64,000 nucleotides of DNA from Hydrogenophaga borbori (GCF_003417535.1 NZ_QVLS01000001.1:620001-684000); one strand, 5' to 3'; counted from the first letter of the stretch, positions 32,516-42,223 are shown. Program-made: numbers and translations. The notes: generated by a model not told the origin, from the sequence alone.

Positions 32516-35500
32516 TCAGGCCGCCTGCGGTCGTTTCACCCGGAACCAGGCCGCGTACATCGCCGGCAGCGCCAGCAGCGTGAGCACCGTGGCCACGATC
32601 AGGCCGCCCATGATGGCCACGGCCATCGGCCCCCAGAACACGCTGCGCGACAGCGGGATCATGGCCAGCACCGCCGCCGCGGCCGTCAGCACGATGGGCC
32701 GCATGCGGCGCACGGCGGCTTCCACGATCGCGTCCCAGGCCGGCACGCCGCGCGCGCGGTCCTGCTCGATCTGGTCGATGAGGATCACCGAGTTGCGCTG
32801 GATCATGCCCATCAGCGCGATCACGCCCAGCAACGCCACGAAGCCGAACGGCCGGTTGAGCAGCAGCAGGGCACCGGCCACGCCGGCCATGCCCATGGGG
32901 CCGGTCAGGAACACCAGCATCGCGCGGCTGAAGCTCTGCAGCTGCACCATGAGCAGCGTGAACACGATGAACAGCATCAGCGGCACGCCCGCGGCGATGG
33001 AGGCCGATCCCTTGCTGCTTTCCTCCACCGCGCCGGCCACCTCGATGCGGTAGCCACCCAGGCCTTCGCTCAGCCAGCGGCGCTGGATCTCCTGCAGCCG
33101 GGGCTGCAGCTGCACGGTGACGGTGGCGCCCTGCAGACCCTCCACCACGTCGCTCTGCACGGTGATGGCGTATTCGCGGTTCTCGCGCCACATGACGCCC
33201 GGCTCCCAGCCGAAGTTCACGCGCACCACCTGCAGCAGGGGCACGGCCTGCCCGCTGGCGGTGGGCAGGTAGGCGTTGGCCAGGTCGGTGATGGTGTCGC
33301 GCTCTTCCAGCGGCTGGCGCAGCACGATGTCGATGAGCTCGTCGCCCTCGCGGTACTGGCCGACGGTGCTGCCCACGAGGATGGTGCGCGCCGCCTGCGC
33401 GATGCTGGCGCTGCTCACGCCCAGCGCGCGCGCCTTGGCCTGGTCCACCTCCAGGCGGATCTGCTTGACGGCCTCGTTCCAGTTGTCGTTCACGCCGCGC
33501 GCGTTGGGGTTGTGCGCCATCGCGCGCTTGACCTCGTCGGCCAGGCCGCGCAGCACCACCGGATCGTCGCCCACCACGCGGAACTGCACGGGATACGGCA
33601 CCGGCGGCCCGTTGGGCAGCAGCTTCACGCGGGCACGCACCTCGGGAAACTCGGCGGCCAGCAGCGCCGGCAGGTCGCGGCGGATGCGCTCGCGGGCCTT
33701 CAGGCCGCCGGGCAGCACGATGAACTGGGCCACGTTGCTCTGCGGAAAGATCTGGTCCAGCGGCAGGTAAAAGCGCGGCACGCCCGAGCCCACCCAGGTG
33801 GTCACGGCCTTCACGCCGGGCTCTTTCAGCAAGCGCTGCTCCACGCGCTCGGCCACCTCGTCCATGGCGCGGATGCTGCTGCCCTCCGGCAGCCAGATGT
33901 CGACCAGGATCTCGGGCCGGCTCGAGTCGGGGAAGAACTGCTGCTGCACCTGGCCCATGCCCGCCAGGCCCAGCACGAAGGTGAGGACCGTGGCGCCGAT
34001 GGTCAGCCAGCGGTGCTCGACGCACCAGTCCACGGCGCGGCGGAAGCGCTGGTAGAAGGGGCCGTCGAACACCTCGTGCGGCTCTGCGTCCACCTTGGGC
34101 TTGATCTTCAGCAGCTTCACGCCCAGGTAGGGCACGAACAGCACCGCCACCACCCAGGAAACGAGCAGCGCGATCACCGTGACCGCGAAGATGGCGAAGG
34201 TGTATTCGCCCGTCACCGACTGGGCCAGGCCGATGGGCAGGAAGCCCGCGGCCGTGATCAGCGTGCCCGTGAGCATGGGCATGGCGGTGGCGTCCCAGGT
34301 GAAGGTCGCCGCGCGCACCATGTCGTAGCCCTCCTCCAGCTTTCGCACCATCATCTCGACGGCGATGATGGCGTCGTCCACCAGCAGGCCCAGGGCGATG
34401 ATGAGCGAGCCCAGCGAGATCTTGTGCAGGCCGATGCCGTAGTGGTTCATCGCCAGAAAGGTGATCGCCAGCACCAGCGGGATGGTGATGAACACCACCA
34501 GGCCGGGCCGCATGTCCAGCACGTAGCGGCGCAGGCCCCGGCCGCCGGGGCGCCGGTGCAGGCCCAGCGCCAGGAAGCTCACCGCGAGCACGATCACCAC
34601 CGCCTCGATCAGCACCTTCACGAACTCGTTGACCGAGGCCGCCACGGCGGCCGGCTGGTCCTGCACCTGCACCAGGTGCATGCCCGCGGGCAGCGTGGGC
34701 CCGATGCCCGCCACCGCCGTCTTCAGCGCCTTGCCCAGGGCGATGATGTCGCCGCCCTTGGCCATGGAAATGCCCAACGCGATGCTGTCCTGGCCGTCGT
34801 GCCGCACCAGCACCTCGGGCGGGTCGATGGTGCCGCGCGCGATGTCGGCGATGTCGCCCAGCCGGATCGTGCGCCCGCTGGCGGCCGAGCGGATCGGCAT
34901 CGCGCGCAGCTCATCCACCGAGTTGAAACCGCCGTCCACGCGCACCTGCACCACGTCCAGTGGCGTCTGCACCGCGCCGGCCGAGGCCACGGCGTTCTGC
35001 TGGCCCATCTGGTCGAGCACGGCGTTGAGGTTCAGGCCCAGCGTGGCCAGGCGCTTCTGCGAGACCTCCACATAGATCTTCTGGTCCTGCACGCCGAACA
35101 GCTCGACCTTGGCCACATCGTTCACGCGCAGCAACTGCTGCCGCACGGCCTCGGCCACGTCCTTGCGCTCGGCATCGGAAAAGCCCTCGCCCTGCAAGGC
35201 GTAGATCACGCCGTAGACGTCGCCGAACTCGTCGTTGAAGAAGGGACCGATCACGCCCTGCGGCAGCTCGCCGCGCATGTCGCCCACCTTCTTGCGCACC
35301 GTGTACCAGATGTCCTGCACCTCGCCGGGCGGCGAGGCATCGTCCAGCTGCAGAAGGATCAACGCCTCCCCCGGCTTGGTGTAGCTGCGGATCTTGTCGG
35401 CGTAGGGCACTTCCTGCAGGGTGCGCTCGATGCGGTCGGCCACCTGTTCAGCCACCTGCGGCGCGGTGGCGCCGGGCCAGAACACGCGCACCACCATGGC

Positions 35501-35671
35501 ACGGAAGGTGAACGGCGGGTCTTCGTCCTGTCCGAGCTGGAAATAGGAGGCGATGCCGAACAGCATCAGCACCACCATGAGGTAGCGTGTGAAAGCCGGG
35601 TGATCCAGCGCCCAGCGCGAGAGGTTGAAGCGCGAGAACGGGCCTGTCTGGCCGGGTGGCGTGTCCTGCAT
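32516..35671 (-). CDS. RND efflux transporter inner-membrane permease
   Basis: 1051 residues, the usual RND length. It has twelve predicted membrane segments and two large periplasmic loops. An early FQLGQDEDPPFTFRAMVVRV segment and SLGSLIIALGLLVDDAIIAV in TM4 with the paired Asp residues of the proton relay mark the HAE1-like group. The closing half has MGMIQRNSVILIDQIEQD. It forms a proton-driven pump with the adaptor encoded upstream. No outer-membrane channel gene is present, so it probably uses a shared TolC-like protein. Confidence 0.95.
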   Translation of the reverse strand: MQDTPPGQTGPFSRFNLSRWALDHPAFTRYLMVVLMLFGIASYFQLGQDEDPPFTFRAMVVRVFWPGATAPQVAEQVADRIERTLQEVPYADKIRSYTKPGEALILLQLDDASPPGEVQDIWYTVRKKVGDMRGELPQGVIGPFFNDEFGDVYGVIYALQGEGFSDAERKDVAEAVRQQLLRVNDVAKVELFGVQDQKIYVEVSQKRLATLGLNLNAVLDQMGQQNAVASAGAVQTPLDVVQVRVDGGFNSVDELRAMPIRSAASGRTIRLGDIADIARGTIDPPEVLVRHDGQDSIALGISMAKGGDIIALGKALKTAVAGIGPTLPAGMHLVQVQDQPAAVAASVNEFVKVLIEAVVIVLAVSFLALGLHRRPGGRGLRRYVLDMRPGLVVFITIPLVLAITFLAMNHYGIGLHKISLGSLIIALGLLVDDAIIAVEMMVRKLEEGYDMVRAATFTWDATAMPMLTGTLITAAGFLPIGLAQSVTGEYTFAIFAVTVIALLVSWVVAVLFVPYLGVKLLKIKPKVDAEPHEVFDGPFYQRFRRAVDWCVEHRWLTIGATVLTFVLGLAGMGQVQQQFFPDSSRPEILVDIWLPEGSSIRAMDEVAERVEQRLLKEPGVKAVTTWVGSGVPRFYLPLDQIFPQSNVAQFIVLPGGLKARERIRRDLPALLAAEFPEVRARVKLLPNGPPVPYPVQFRVVGDDPVVLRGLADEVKRAMAHNPNARGVNDNWNEAVKQIRLEVDQAKARALGVSSASIAQAARTILVGSTVGQYREGDELIDIVLRQPLEERDTITDLANAYLPTASGQAVPLLQVVRVNFGWEPGVMWRENREYAITVQSDVVEGLQGATVTVQLQPRLQEIQRRWLSEGLGGYRIEVAGAVEESSKGSASIAAGVPLMLFIVFTLLMVQLQSFSRAMLVFLTGPMGMAGVAGALLLLNRPFGFVALLGVIALMGMIQRNSVILIDQIEQDRARGVPAWDAIVEAAVRRMRPIVLTAAAAVLAMIPLSRSVFWGPMAVAIMGGLIVATVLTLLALPAMYAAWFRVKRPQAA

Positions 35672-35690
35672 GTTGATTCGCCTGAGGCCT

Positions 35691-36779
35691 TTATTGCGCC
35701 ACGAAGCGAACGACCTTCTGGCCCGCGCTGAGCACATGGCCGCCGGTGGCCACCACCTCGTCACCCGGCTCCAGGCCGCCCGCGATCACCACGCGGTTGC
35801 CGTCGGCGCCGGCCACCTGCACGGGGCGCGGCTGCACGGTGCCCTTGTCCTCGTCGAACACCCACACCACGCTGCCGCGGCGATCGCCCTCGGCCGACTG
35901 CATCACCGCCGTGGTGGGCAGGGTGATGGCGGCCTGACCGGTGTGCGCCGTGGCCAGCGTGACGTAGGCGGTGGCGCCCAGCGGCAGTTTCGCGTCGGCC
36001 GGCAGCGCCAGCTTCACCTGGTAGGTGCGCGTGGCCGGATCGGCGCTGGCCGCCACCTCACGCACGGTGGCCTCCAGCTCCTTGCCATCGGCATGGGCCC
36101 AGGGCCGAACGCGCGCGCGCGTGCCGGGGCGCACCAGGGCCAGCCGGTCCTCCGGCACGGCGAAGACCACGTCGCGCTCGCCGTCCTGCGCCAGCACCAC
36201 CACCGGGCTGCCGGCCTGTACCACCTGGCCGGGGTCGGCCGGCACGGCCGTCACCACGCCGGGCGCGTCGGCCAGCAGGCGCGCGTAGCCCGCCTGGTTG
36301 CCCTGTACCGCGCTGTGCGCGCGTGCCTGGCGCAAGGAGGCCTCGGCCGCCTCCAGCGCGGCCTGGCGCCGGTCGATCTCGGCCTGGCTCACGAAGCCCT
36401 GGGCCAGCAGGCCTTTGAAGCGCTCCAGGTCGGCGCGCGCCAGGTCGCGCTGGGTGAGCGCGGCGGTGGCCGCGGCCTGCGCGGCCTGGCCGGACAGCGC
36501 CAGGTCCTGCGCGTCCAGCCGCGCCAGCAGCTGACCCGCCTTCACGCGCTGGCCCACCTCGGCCGGGCGCTCCACCAGTTTGCCGCCGACACGAAACCCC
36601 AGGCGCGATTCGACCCGGGCACGAACTTCGCCGGCGTATTCGCTGTTGGCGTTCAGCACCGAGGGGCCCACGGTGAGCAGCTTCACGGAGCGCACCGGCT
36701 CGGGCGCCGGCTCGGGCCGGGCGCAGGCGGCCAGCGCGGCGGTGCTGGCCAATACGCAGACAATCAGCGTCGTTTTCAT
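35691..36779 (-). CDS. RND efflux periplasmic adaptor lipoprotein
   Basis: 362 residues. A lipoprotein signal (LASTAALAACARP, lipobox Cys about 19) is followed by barrel-sandwich halves (RVESRLGFRVGGKLVERPAE and PADPGQVVQAGSPVVVLAQD) around a helical hairpin (about 95-155). Beta-barrel and membrane-proximal domains close the protein. It links the RND permease, 19 bases downstream, to an outer-membrane channel. A TetR-like palindrome lies 45 bases upstream of its start. Confidence 0.94.
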   Translation of the reverse strand: MKTTLIVCVLASTAALAACARPEPAPEPVRSVKLLTVGPSVLNANSEYAGEVRARVESRLGFRVGGKLVERPAEVGQRVKAGQLLARLDAQDLALSGQAAQAAATAALTQRDLARADLERFKGLLAQGFVSQAEIDRRQAALEAAEASLRQARAHSAVQGNQAGYARLLADAPGVVTAVPADPGQVVQAGSPVVVLAQDGERDVVFAVPEDRLALVRPGTRARVRPWAHADGKELEATVREVAASADPATRTYQVKLALPADAKLPLGATAYVTLATAHTGQAAITLPTTAVMQSAEGDRRGSVVWVFDEDKGTVQPRPVQVAGADGNRVVIAGGLEPGDEVVATGGHVLSAGQKVVRFVAQ

Positions 36780-36821
36780 GGAATTCCCCCGCGTTCGGGC
36801 CGGATGCGGCGCCGGATATTA

Positions 36822-37808
36822 ATGACTGACCGGTTAGTAACCGAAATTCTAGTGCAAACCCCCCACCCCACCGACACCGCCCATCCCAGCGGGAATACGG
36901 GCACGGCCGCACCCGACACGGCGAAGGCGCCCCGCGGCGCCGCGCCACCCGGGGCATCGGCCGCCTTCGGCGCCTCGGTCGAGCACTACGAGAACTTTCC
37001 GGTGGCCAGCTGGCTCTGCCCCGCCCCGCTGCGTCCCGCGGTGGCCGCGCTCTACCGCTTCGCGCGCACGGCCGACGACATCGCCGACGAAGGCGAGGCC
37101 GACGCCACCACGCGCCTGGCCGAGCTGGCCGCCTACCGCGCGGCGCTGGACGAGGCCCTGGCTGGCCGCCCCGTGCCCCCGCGCTGGCAGGCCGTCTTCG
37201 CGCCCCTGGCCGCCGCCGTGCAGCGCCACGCCTGGCCTTCGGACCTGCTGCGCGACCTGATCAGCGCTTTCGAGCAGGACGTGCGCCACACCGCCAGCGG
37301 CCACCGCTACGCCGACACGGCCGAGCTGCTCGCCTACTGCCGGCTCTCGGCCAACCCGGTGGGGCGGCTGCTGCTGCACCTGTGGGGCGTGACCGACGCC
37401 GCCGCGCTGGAGCGCAGCGACCGCATCTGCAGCGCCCTGCAGCTGATCAACTTCTGGCAGGACCTGGGCGTCGACCTGTCGCGACAGCGCGTGTACCTGC
37501 CGGCTGACACGCTGCGCCGCCACGGCGTGGCGGTGGAGGACTTCCTGCCCGGCGCCAGCGCACGCGAACGCGAGCGCCAGGCCGTGGTGGCCGAGCTGTG
37601 CGCGCAGGCGCGTGGCCTGATGCAGATGGGCGCGCCGCTGGTGCACCAGGTTGGCGGCCGCGCCGGCTGGGAGCTGCGCCTGGTGGTGCAAGGCGGCCTG
37701 CGCGTGCTCGACCGCATCGCCGCCATCCAGCACCGCAGCTGGGCGCAGCGCGTCACCGTGGACAAGAGCGAGCTGCCGCGGCTGCTGTGGCGCGCGCTCT
37801 GGATGTGA
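36822..37808 (+). CDS. hpnC: Hydroxysqualene synthase HpnC
   Basis: About 328 residues from ATG 36822, or 318 from GTG 36852; the first 50 are a Pro/Ala/Thr-rich extension. SVEHYENFPVASWLCP is the HpnC hallmark. The Asp-rich sites are RTADDIADEGE and LINFWQDLGVDLSRQRVYLP. HpnC turns presqualene diphosphate into hydroxysqualene on the way to squalene and hopanoids. The usual partners hpnD and hpnE are not next to it, since an NAD(P)-binding gene follows, so it is an isolated copy or the rest of the pathway lies elsewhere. Confidence 0.9.
   Translation: MTDRLVTEILVQTPHPTDTAHPSGNTGTAAPDTAKAPRGAAPPGASAAFGASVEHYENFPVASWLCPAPLRPAVAALYRFARTADDIADEGEADATTRLAELAAYRAALDEALAGRPVPPRWQAVFAPLAAAVQRHAWPSDLLRDLISAFEQDVRHTASGHRYADTAELLAYCRLSANPVGRLLLHLWGVTDAAALERSDRICSALQLINFWQDLGVDLSRQRVYLPADTLRRHGVAVEDFLPGASARERERQAVVAELCAQARGLMQMGAPLVHQVGGRAGWELRLVVQGGLRVLDRIAAIQHRSWAQRVTVDKSELPRLLWRALWM
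36825..36838. promoter_or_regulatory. Candidate TetR-family operator
   Basis: ACTGACCGGTTAGT is a 14-base inverted repeat with one mismatched pair, between the adaptor gene and divergent hpnC. The form is common upstream of TetR-controlled RND pumps. No TetR gene is beside it, so the regulator would be encoded elsewhere. It overlaps the ATG option for hpnC. Confidence 0.5.
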
Positions 37809-37955
37809 TCCGGGCCAGCGGCAAAGACCCCGCCGACGGATGGTCGTTCGCGGCGGTCACAAGCGGGGCACCGGCGCCGTCTTGGGCCTGAGGACGCCGC
37901 TTCGGCCTGCGCCGCGACCGCGGGTCCTCGCCATCCCCAGACACAAAGGACCCAT

Positions 37956-38714
37956 ATGAAAGTCGTGATCATCGGAGGCACCGGCCTCATCGGCCAACAG
38001 GTCGGCGCGCTGTTGCGCCAGGGCGGGCACGACGTGCTGGCCGCCGCCCCCTCCACCGGCGTCAACACGCTCACCGGAGACGGCCTGCCCGAGGCGCTGC
38101 GGGGCGCGCGGGTGGTGGTGGACGTGAGCAACTCGCCCTCGTTCGAGGCAGCGGCGGTCATGCACTTCTTCCAGACCTCCACGCGCCGGGTCCTGAGCGA
38201 AGCGACCGCGGCCGGTGTGCGCCACGTCGTGGCGCTGTCCGTCGTCGGCACCGATCGCCTGCGCGAGAGCGGCTATTTCCTCGCCAAGCTGGCGCAGGAA
38301 CAGCTGATCCGCGACGGCGCCCTGCCCCACACCATCGTGCGCGCCACGCAGTTCCACGAGTTTCTCGGCGCCATCGCCGACGCCGCCACACGGGACGGGC
38401 GCGTGCACGCGCCCTCGGCGGGCATCCAGCCGATCGCCGCGTCCGACGTGGCCGCGGCCGTGGCGCGCGCCGCCACGGCCGAGCCCCTGAATGGCCTCAC
38501 CGAGATCGCCGGCCCCCAGGCCTGGCCCATGGACGAACTGCTGCGGGACCTGCTGCGCCAGCGCGGCGATGGGCGCGAGGTCGTGACGGACGAGGGCGCG
38601 GGCTATTTCGGCGCGCCGCTCCAAACCGACTCGCTGCTGCCCGGCCCGGGCGCCTGGCTGGCACCGACCACGCTGCAGGCCTGGCTGGCCGCACGGGCCA
38701 CGGCGTCGGCCTGA
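37956..38714 (+). CDS. NAD(P)-binding NmrA/SDR-like protein
   Basis: 252 residues of the atypical SDR class. The Rossmann motif MKVVIIGGTGLIGQQVGALL is followed by VVVDVSNSPSFE and HVVALSVVGTDRLRESGYFL with a Y-x3-K pair, then IVRATQFHEFL. Such proteins bind NAD(P)H and act as reductases or redox sensors. No substrate can be assigned. It stands 147 bases from hpnC and tail to tail with the LysR gene. It may be regulated by that LysR, but no operator was seen on its side. Confidence 0.82.
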   Translation: MKVVIIGGTGLIGQQVGALLRQGGHDVLAAAPSTGVNTLTGDGLPEALRGARVVVDVSNSPSFEAAAVMHFFQTSTRRVLSEATAAGVRHVVALSVVGTDRLRESGYFLAKLAQEQLIRDGALPHTIVRATQFHEFLGAIADAATRDGRVHAPSAGIQPIAASDVAAAVARAATAEPLNGLTEIAGPQAWPMDELLRDLLRQRGDGREVVTDEGAGYFGAPLQTDSLLPGPGAWLAPTTLQAWLAARATASA

Positions 38715-38799
38715 GGCCGCCGCGCGGACAGCACGCGAACAGGGCACGAGACGCCGCCAGGGCCGCACGGCCTTCGCCGCCGCGTCGCCCGCCCGTGGC

Positions 38800-39711
38800 T
38801 CAGTCCTCGCTCAGCGCGGCAAAGCGCTCGGCCAGGTGATCGATCAGGAGCCGCACCGCGGGCAACTGGCCGCGCCGCGAGGCGAACACCGCGTGCACGA
38901 TCTCGCGCCGCGGTGCCCAGCCCGGCAGCACCGGCACCAGTTCGCCCGGCCCGAACTCGGCCGCCAGCATCATGCGCGGCAACTGCACGATGCCCACGCC
39001 CGCCACCGCCGCGGCGCGCAGCGCCAGCATGCCGCGCGTGACGTAGCGCGGCTGGTGCCGCACCTCGGCGCGCGCCCCGTCGGGGCCCTCGAGCACCCAC
39101 TGATGCACCTCCTGCGGCTGGCCCAGGTCCATGCTCGGAAAACGCGCCAGGTCGCCGGGCCCCTGCGGGTGGCCCAGGCGCTCGATCAGCGCCGGGCTGG
39201 CCACCAGGCACTGGCTGCGCTCGGACAGCACGCGCATGGCCAGTTCGCTGTCCTCCAGCGGCGGCGGGCGCACGCGCACGGCCAGGTCGATGCCCTCGGC
39301 CACCACGTCCACGCGCCGGTTGGTCTCCTCCAGGTGCAGCTCCACGCGCGGGTGGCGCGCCAGGAAGTCGGCCAGCATGCCGCCCATGCGCGTGGCCAGC
39401 AGCGCCACCGGGCAGCTCATGCGAACCACGCCGCGCGGCTCGCCGCGCGCCACGGCGATGGACTCCTCGGCCGCCTCGGCCTCGGTCAGCATGGCGCGGC
39501 AGTGCGTGTAGTAACCGCGGCCCGCGTCGGTGACGGAGAAGCTGCGCGTGGAGCGCAGGATCAGCCGCGCGCCCAGGCGCTCTTCCAGCAGCGCGATGCG
39601 CCGGCTCAGGCGCGACTTCGGGATGCCCAGGGCGCGACTGGCCGGCGCGAAGCCGCCGTGCTCCACCACCTGGGCGTAGTAGCAGAGGTCGTTGAGATCG
39701 GGCAGCTTCAT
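38800..39711 (-). CDS. LysR family transcriptional regulator
   Basis: 303 residues. The HTH reads GGFAPASRALGIPKSRLSRR with IALLEERLGARLILRSTRSF, and a periplasmic-binding-like effector domain follows (from about 90). The protein is divergent from a pirin gene 114 bases away, the arrangement usual for LysR activators. The intergenic region has a GTTC-N8-GAAC repeat touching its start and two further CGTTCCAC copies. ATG 39711 was chosen because upstream codons are not LysR-like. Confidence 0.92.
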   Translation of the reverse strand: MKLPDLNDLCYYAQVVEHGGFAPASRALGIPKSRLSRRIALLEERLGARLILRSTRSFSVTDAGRGYYTHCRAMLTEAEAAEESIAVARGEPRGVVRMSCPVALLATRMGGMLADFLARHPRVELHLEETNRRVDVVAEGIDLAVRVRPPPLEDSELAMRVLSERSQCLVASPALIERLGHPQGPGDLARFPSMDLGQPQEVHQWVLEGPDGARAEVRHQPRYVTRGMLALRAAAVAGVGIVQLPRMMLAAEFGPGELVPVLPGWAPRREIVHAVFASRRGQLPAVRLLIDHLAERFAALSED

Positions 39712-39799
39712 CGTTCCACCTATAGAACATTGCAACCGATTATCGCCATCTACCCAGGGCATCGTTCCACACATATCCTCTCACCATTCCCCGTTCCAC
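39712..39799. promoter_or_regulatory. Repeated LysR-type binding motif between lysR and pirin
   Basis: CGTTCCAC occurs at 39712, 39763 and 39792. The first is part of the inverted repeat GTTC-CACCTATA-GAAC (39713-39728). Three same-strand copies in under 100 bases, in the promoter of a LysR/pirin pair, suggest binding sites for the LysR protein. Confidence 0.5.
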
Positions 39800-39825
39800 C
39801 GGGGTGGTGTTCTCAGGAGAAGTCC

Positions 39826-40701
39826 ATGCTCAAGCCGATCCAAGGGGTCTACAGCGCGCCCCGCCCGCACTGGGTGGGCGACGGTTTTCCCGTGCGCTCG
39901 CTGTTCAGCTACGGCGACCACGGCGCCCAGCTCAGCCCCTTCCTGCTGCTCGACTACGCCGGCCCGGCGCAATTCCCGCCCAGCGATCGCCCGCGCGGCG
40001 TGGGGGTGCACCCGCACCGCGGTTTCGAGACCGTGACCATCGTCTACGACGGCGAGGTGGCGCACCGCGACTCCACCGGCGCGGGCGGCACCATCGGCCC
40101 CGGCGACGTGCAGTGGATGACCGCGGCCTCGGGCATCCTGCACGAGGAGTTCCACTCGCCCGCGTTCACGCAGCGCGGGGGCCAGCTGGAGATGGTGCAG
40201 CTGTGGGTGAACCTGCCCGCGCGCAGCAAGATGGAGGCGCCCGGGTACCAGAACATCCTGGACGCGCAGATCCCCGGCGTGGACCTGCCCGAGGGCGCGG
40301 GCCGCGTGCGCGTGATCGCAGGCGCCTACCGCGGCCACGCCGGCCCGGCGCGCACGCACACGCCCATGGACGTGTGGGACGTGCGACTGAACCAGGGCAA
40401 GACCGCGCGCCTGCCGCTGATCAAAGGCCACACCGCCGCGCTGGTGGTGCTGGCGGGCACCGTGCTGGTCAACGGCGAGGCCGTGGCCCGCGAGGCCCAG
40501 CTGGTGCAGTTCCAGCGCGACGGTGACGCGCTGGAGATCGAGGCCAACACCGACGCCAAGCTGCTGTTCCTGGGCGGCGAGCCGATCGAGGAACCCGTGG
40601 TGGGCCACGGTCCCTTCGTGATGAACACGCGCGAGGAGATCGTGCAGGCCTTCCACGACTTCCAGAGCGGGCGCTTCGGTCGCCTGGCGGCGCCGGCCTG
40701 A
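39826..40701 (+). CDS. Pirin family protein
   Basis: 291 residues with two cupin domains. The metal-binding GVGVHPHRGFETVTIVYDGE and TAASGILHEEFHSP in the first domain supply the three His and one Glu of pirins. AALVVLAGTVLVNGEA marks the second cupin. Some bacterial pirins have quercetinase activity and others act as redox-related regulators. The role here is unknown. AGGAGA lies at 39815-39820. It is divergent from a LysR gene whose homologues often activate pirin expression. Confidence 0.93.
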   Translation: MLKPIQGVYSAPRPHWVGDGFPVRSLFSYGDHGAQLSPFLLLDYAGPAQFPPSDRPRGVGVHPHRGFETVTIVYDGEVAHRDSTGAGGTIGPGDVQWMTAASGILHEEFHSPAFTQRGGQLEMVQLWVNLPARSKMEAPGYQNILDAQIPGVDLPEGAGRVRVIAGAYRGHAGPARTHTPMDVWDVRLNQGKTARLPLIKGHTAALVVLAGTVLVNGEAVAREAQLVQFQRDGDALEIEANTDAKLLFLGGEPIEEPVVGHGPFVMNTREEIVQAFHDFQSGRFGRLAAPA

Positions 40702-40780
40702 ACACGCCAGCGCAGGGAGCCGGCCATGCAACGCCGGCCCCGCGCGGGCACTGGGGCGACAGGGGGCGATCGGGCCGCCG

Positions 40781-42181
40781 ATGGTAGATTCGGCCATGGC
40801 GTATTCGATTGCTCCCAATTCCATAGTGAAAAAGCGAACAGGCCCCGCGGCGTGGCTGCGGACCCTGGCCTTGTCGGCCGCGGCCCTGCTGGCCGCTTGC
40901 GGGGGCAATCACTCCGGCACACCCACTGCGACGGCCCTGACCTACGACACCCCAAGGGCGCTGTACGTGGTGGGCGAGTCCATTGCCACCAACCATGCGC
41001 GGCTCAGCGGCGGCTCCGCCAGCGCGTTCACCGTTTCGCCGGCCCTGCCCAGCGGGCTGACCCTCGACACGCTCACCGGCGCGATCACCGGCACGCCCAC
41101 CGCGCTGCAGCGCGAGACCAGCCACACGGTCAGCGCCAGCCACCCCGCGGGCTCGGTCCAGACGCAGCTGCGCCTGACCGTCACGGGACGCGGCGCGTGG
41201 ACATCCGTCGCGACCGTCCCGACGCCCCGCCACTACGCGACCCTGTCGCGCCTGCCCGATGGCCGCCAGTTGCTGGCGGGCGGTTATGCCCTCGGCGGCC
41301 CGTCCTCTGAGGCCGACATCTACGACCCCGCCAGCGGCAGCTGGAGCGCGGCGGCCCCCATGCTCGTCGCGCGCGCGGATCCGGCGGCCGTGGTCCTGGC
41401 CGATGGCAGGGTCCTGGTCTTCGGCGGCGATGCCGCCGGCTTCAGCACGCTGGCCAGCGCCGAGCTCTATGACCCGGTGGCCAATACCTGGACGGCCACG
41501 GGCAGCATGAACGAGGCGCGCACGCGGCACAGCGCGCGCGTGTTGACCGATGGCAAGGTCCTGGTCGTCGGCGGATTCCGCGGCCCGGCGCCCCTCAGCT
41601 TCTCGAGCACGGCCGAGGTGTACGACCCGGCCACCGGCACCTGGACCGTGCTGCCCACCCCCTTGTCTTCCGCCCGGGCGCAGCACGCGGCGCAGCTGCT
41701 GCCGGGCGGCACCACGCTGCTGGTCGCGGGCGGCGTCAACAGCGGGGGCTTCGTCACCTCGGCCGAGCTCTACGCGGTGGACGGCAGCGCCACCACGCCG
41801 ATCGCCTTTGGCGGCAGCGGCAACGTCATGCTGTCGGTGCCATTGGACGACGGCAGCGTGCTCGTGACGAGCGATGCCGGCACGACGGCGTGGCGTTTCG
41901 ACCCGCACACCTCGACCTGGACCCCGAGCACGCAAAACACCGGCCGGCTCCTGCCCACCATGACGCTGCTGGCCGACGGCCGCGTGCTGCTGGCGGGTGG
42001 CGCCGGCCAGACCACCGCCGAGATCTACAACCCGGACCTCAACGTCTGGACCAGCGCCGCCTCCATGGCCCATGTGCGCCAGGCCGCGGTGGCCAGTCGA
42101 CTGGACAACGGCCAGGTGCTGGTGGTGAGCGGCTCTGTCGCCGGGGTCGAGGTCAACTCGACCGAACGCTACACCCCCTGA
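40781..42181 (+). CDS. Kelch-repeat lipoprotein with putative Ig-like domain
   Basis: 466 residues. A lipoprotein signal ends LSAAALLAACGGNH. A short Ig-like domain (about 50-130) follows, with the LPSGLTLDTLTGAITGTPT motif. Six or so Kelch/galactose oxidase-type repeats then show recurrent LADGRVLVFGGD and AELYDPVANTWTATGSM units, giving a beta-propeller. It probably sits on the periplasmic or outer face and binds a ligand or protein. No catalytic residues of galactose oxidase were recognised. Start is ATG 40781 or 40796. Confidence 0.84.
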   Translation: MVDSAMAYSIAPNSIVKKRTGPAAWLRTLALSAAALLAACGGNHSGTPTATALTYDTPRALYVVGESIATNHARLSGGSASAFTVSPALPSGLTLDTLTGAITGTPTALQRETSHTVSASHPAGSVQTQLRLTVTGRGAWTSVATVPTPRHYATLSRLPDGRQLLAGGYALGGPSSEADIYDPASGSWSAAAPMLVARADPAAVVLADGRVLVFGGDAAGFSTLASAELYDPVANTWTATGSMNEARTRHSARVLTDGKVLVVGGFRGPAPLSFSSTAEVYDPATGTWTVLPTPLSSARAQHAAQLLPGGTTLLVAGGVNSGGFVTSAELYAVDGSATTPIAFGGSGNVMLSVPLDDGSVLVTSDAGTTAWRFDPHTSTWTPSTQNTGRLLPTMTLLADGRVLLAGGAGQTTAEIYNPDLNVWTSAASMAHVRQAAVASRLDNGQVLVVSGSVAGVEVNSTERYTP

Positions 42182-42223
42182 CGGTGCGCAGGGCCCCGCG
42201 CCTGGCGCGTGGGCCCGCCGGCC

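Noticed and set aside
32489..35731. Very long open frame on the plus strand opposite the RND permease
   Set aside because: Its translation is His/Arg/Gln-rich low complexity, typical of an antisense shadow in GC-rich DNA. The minus-strand RND protein is complete with all motifs.
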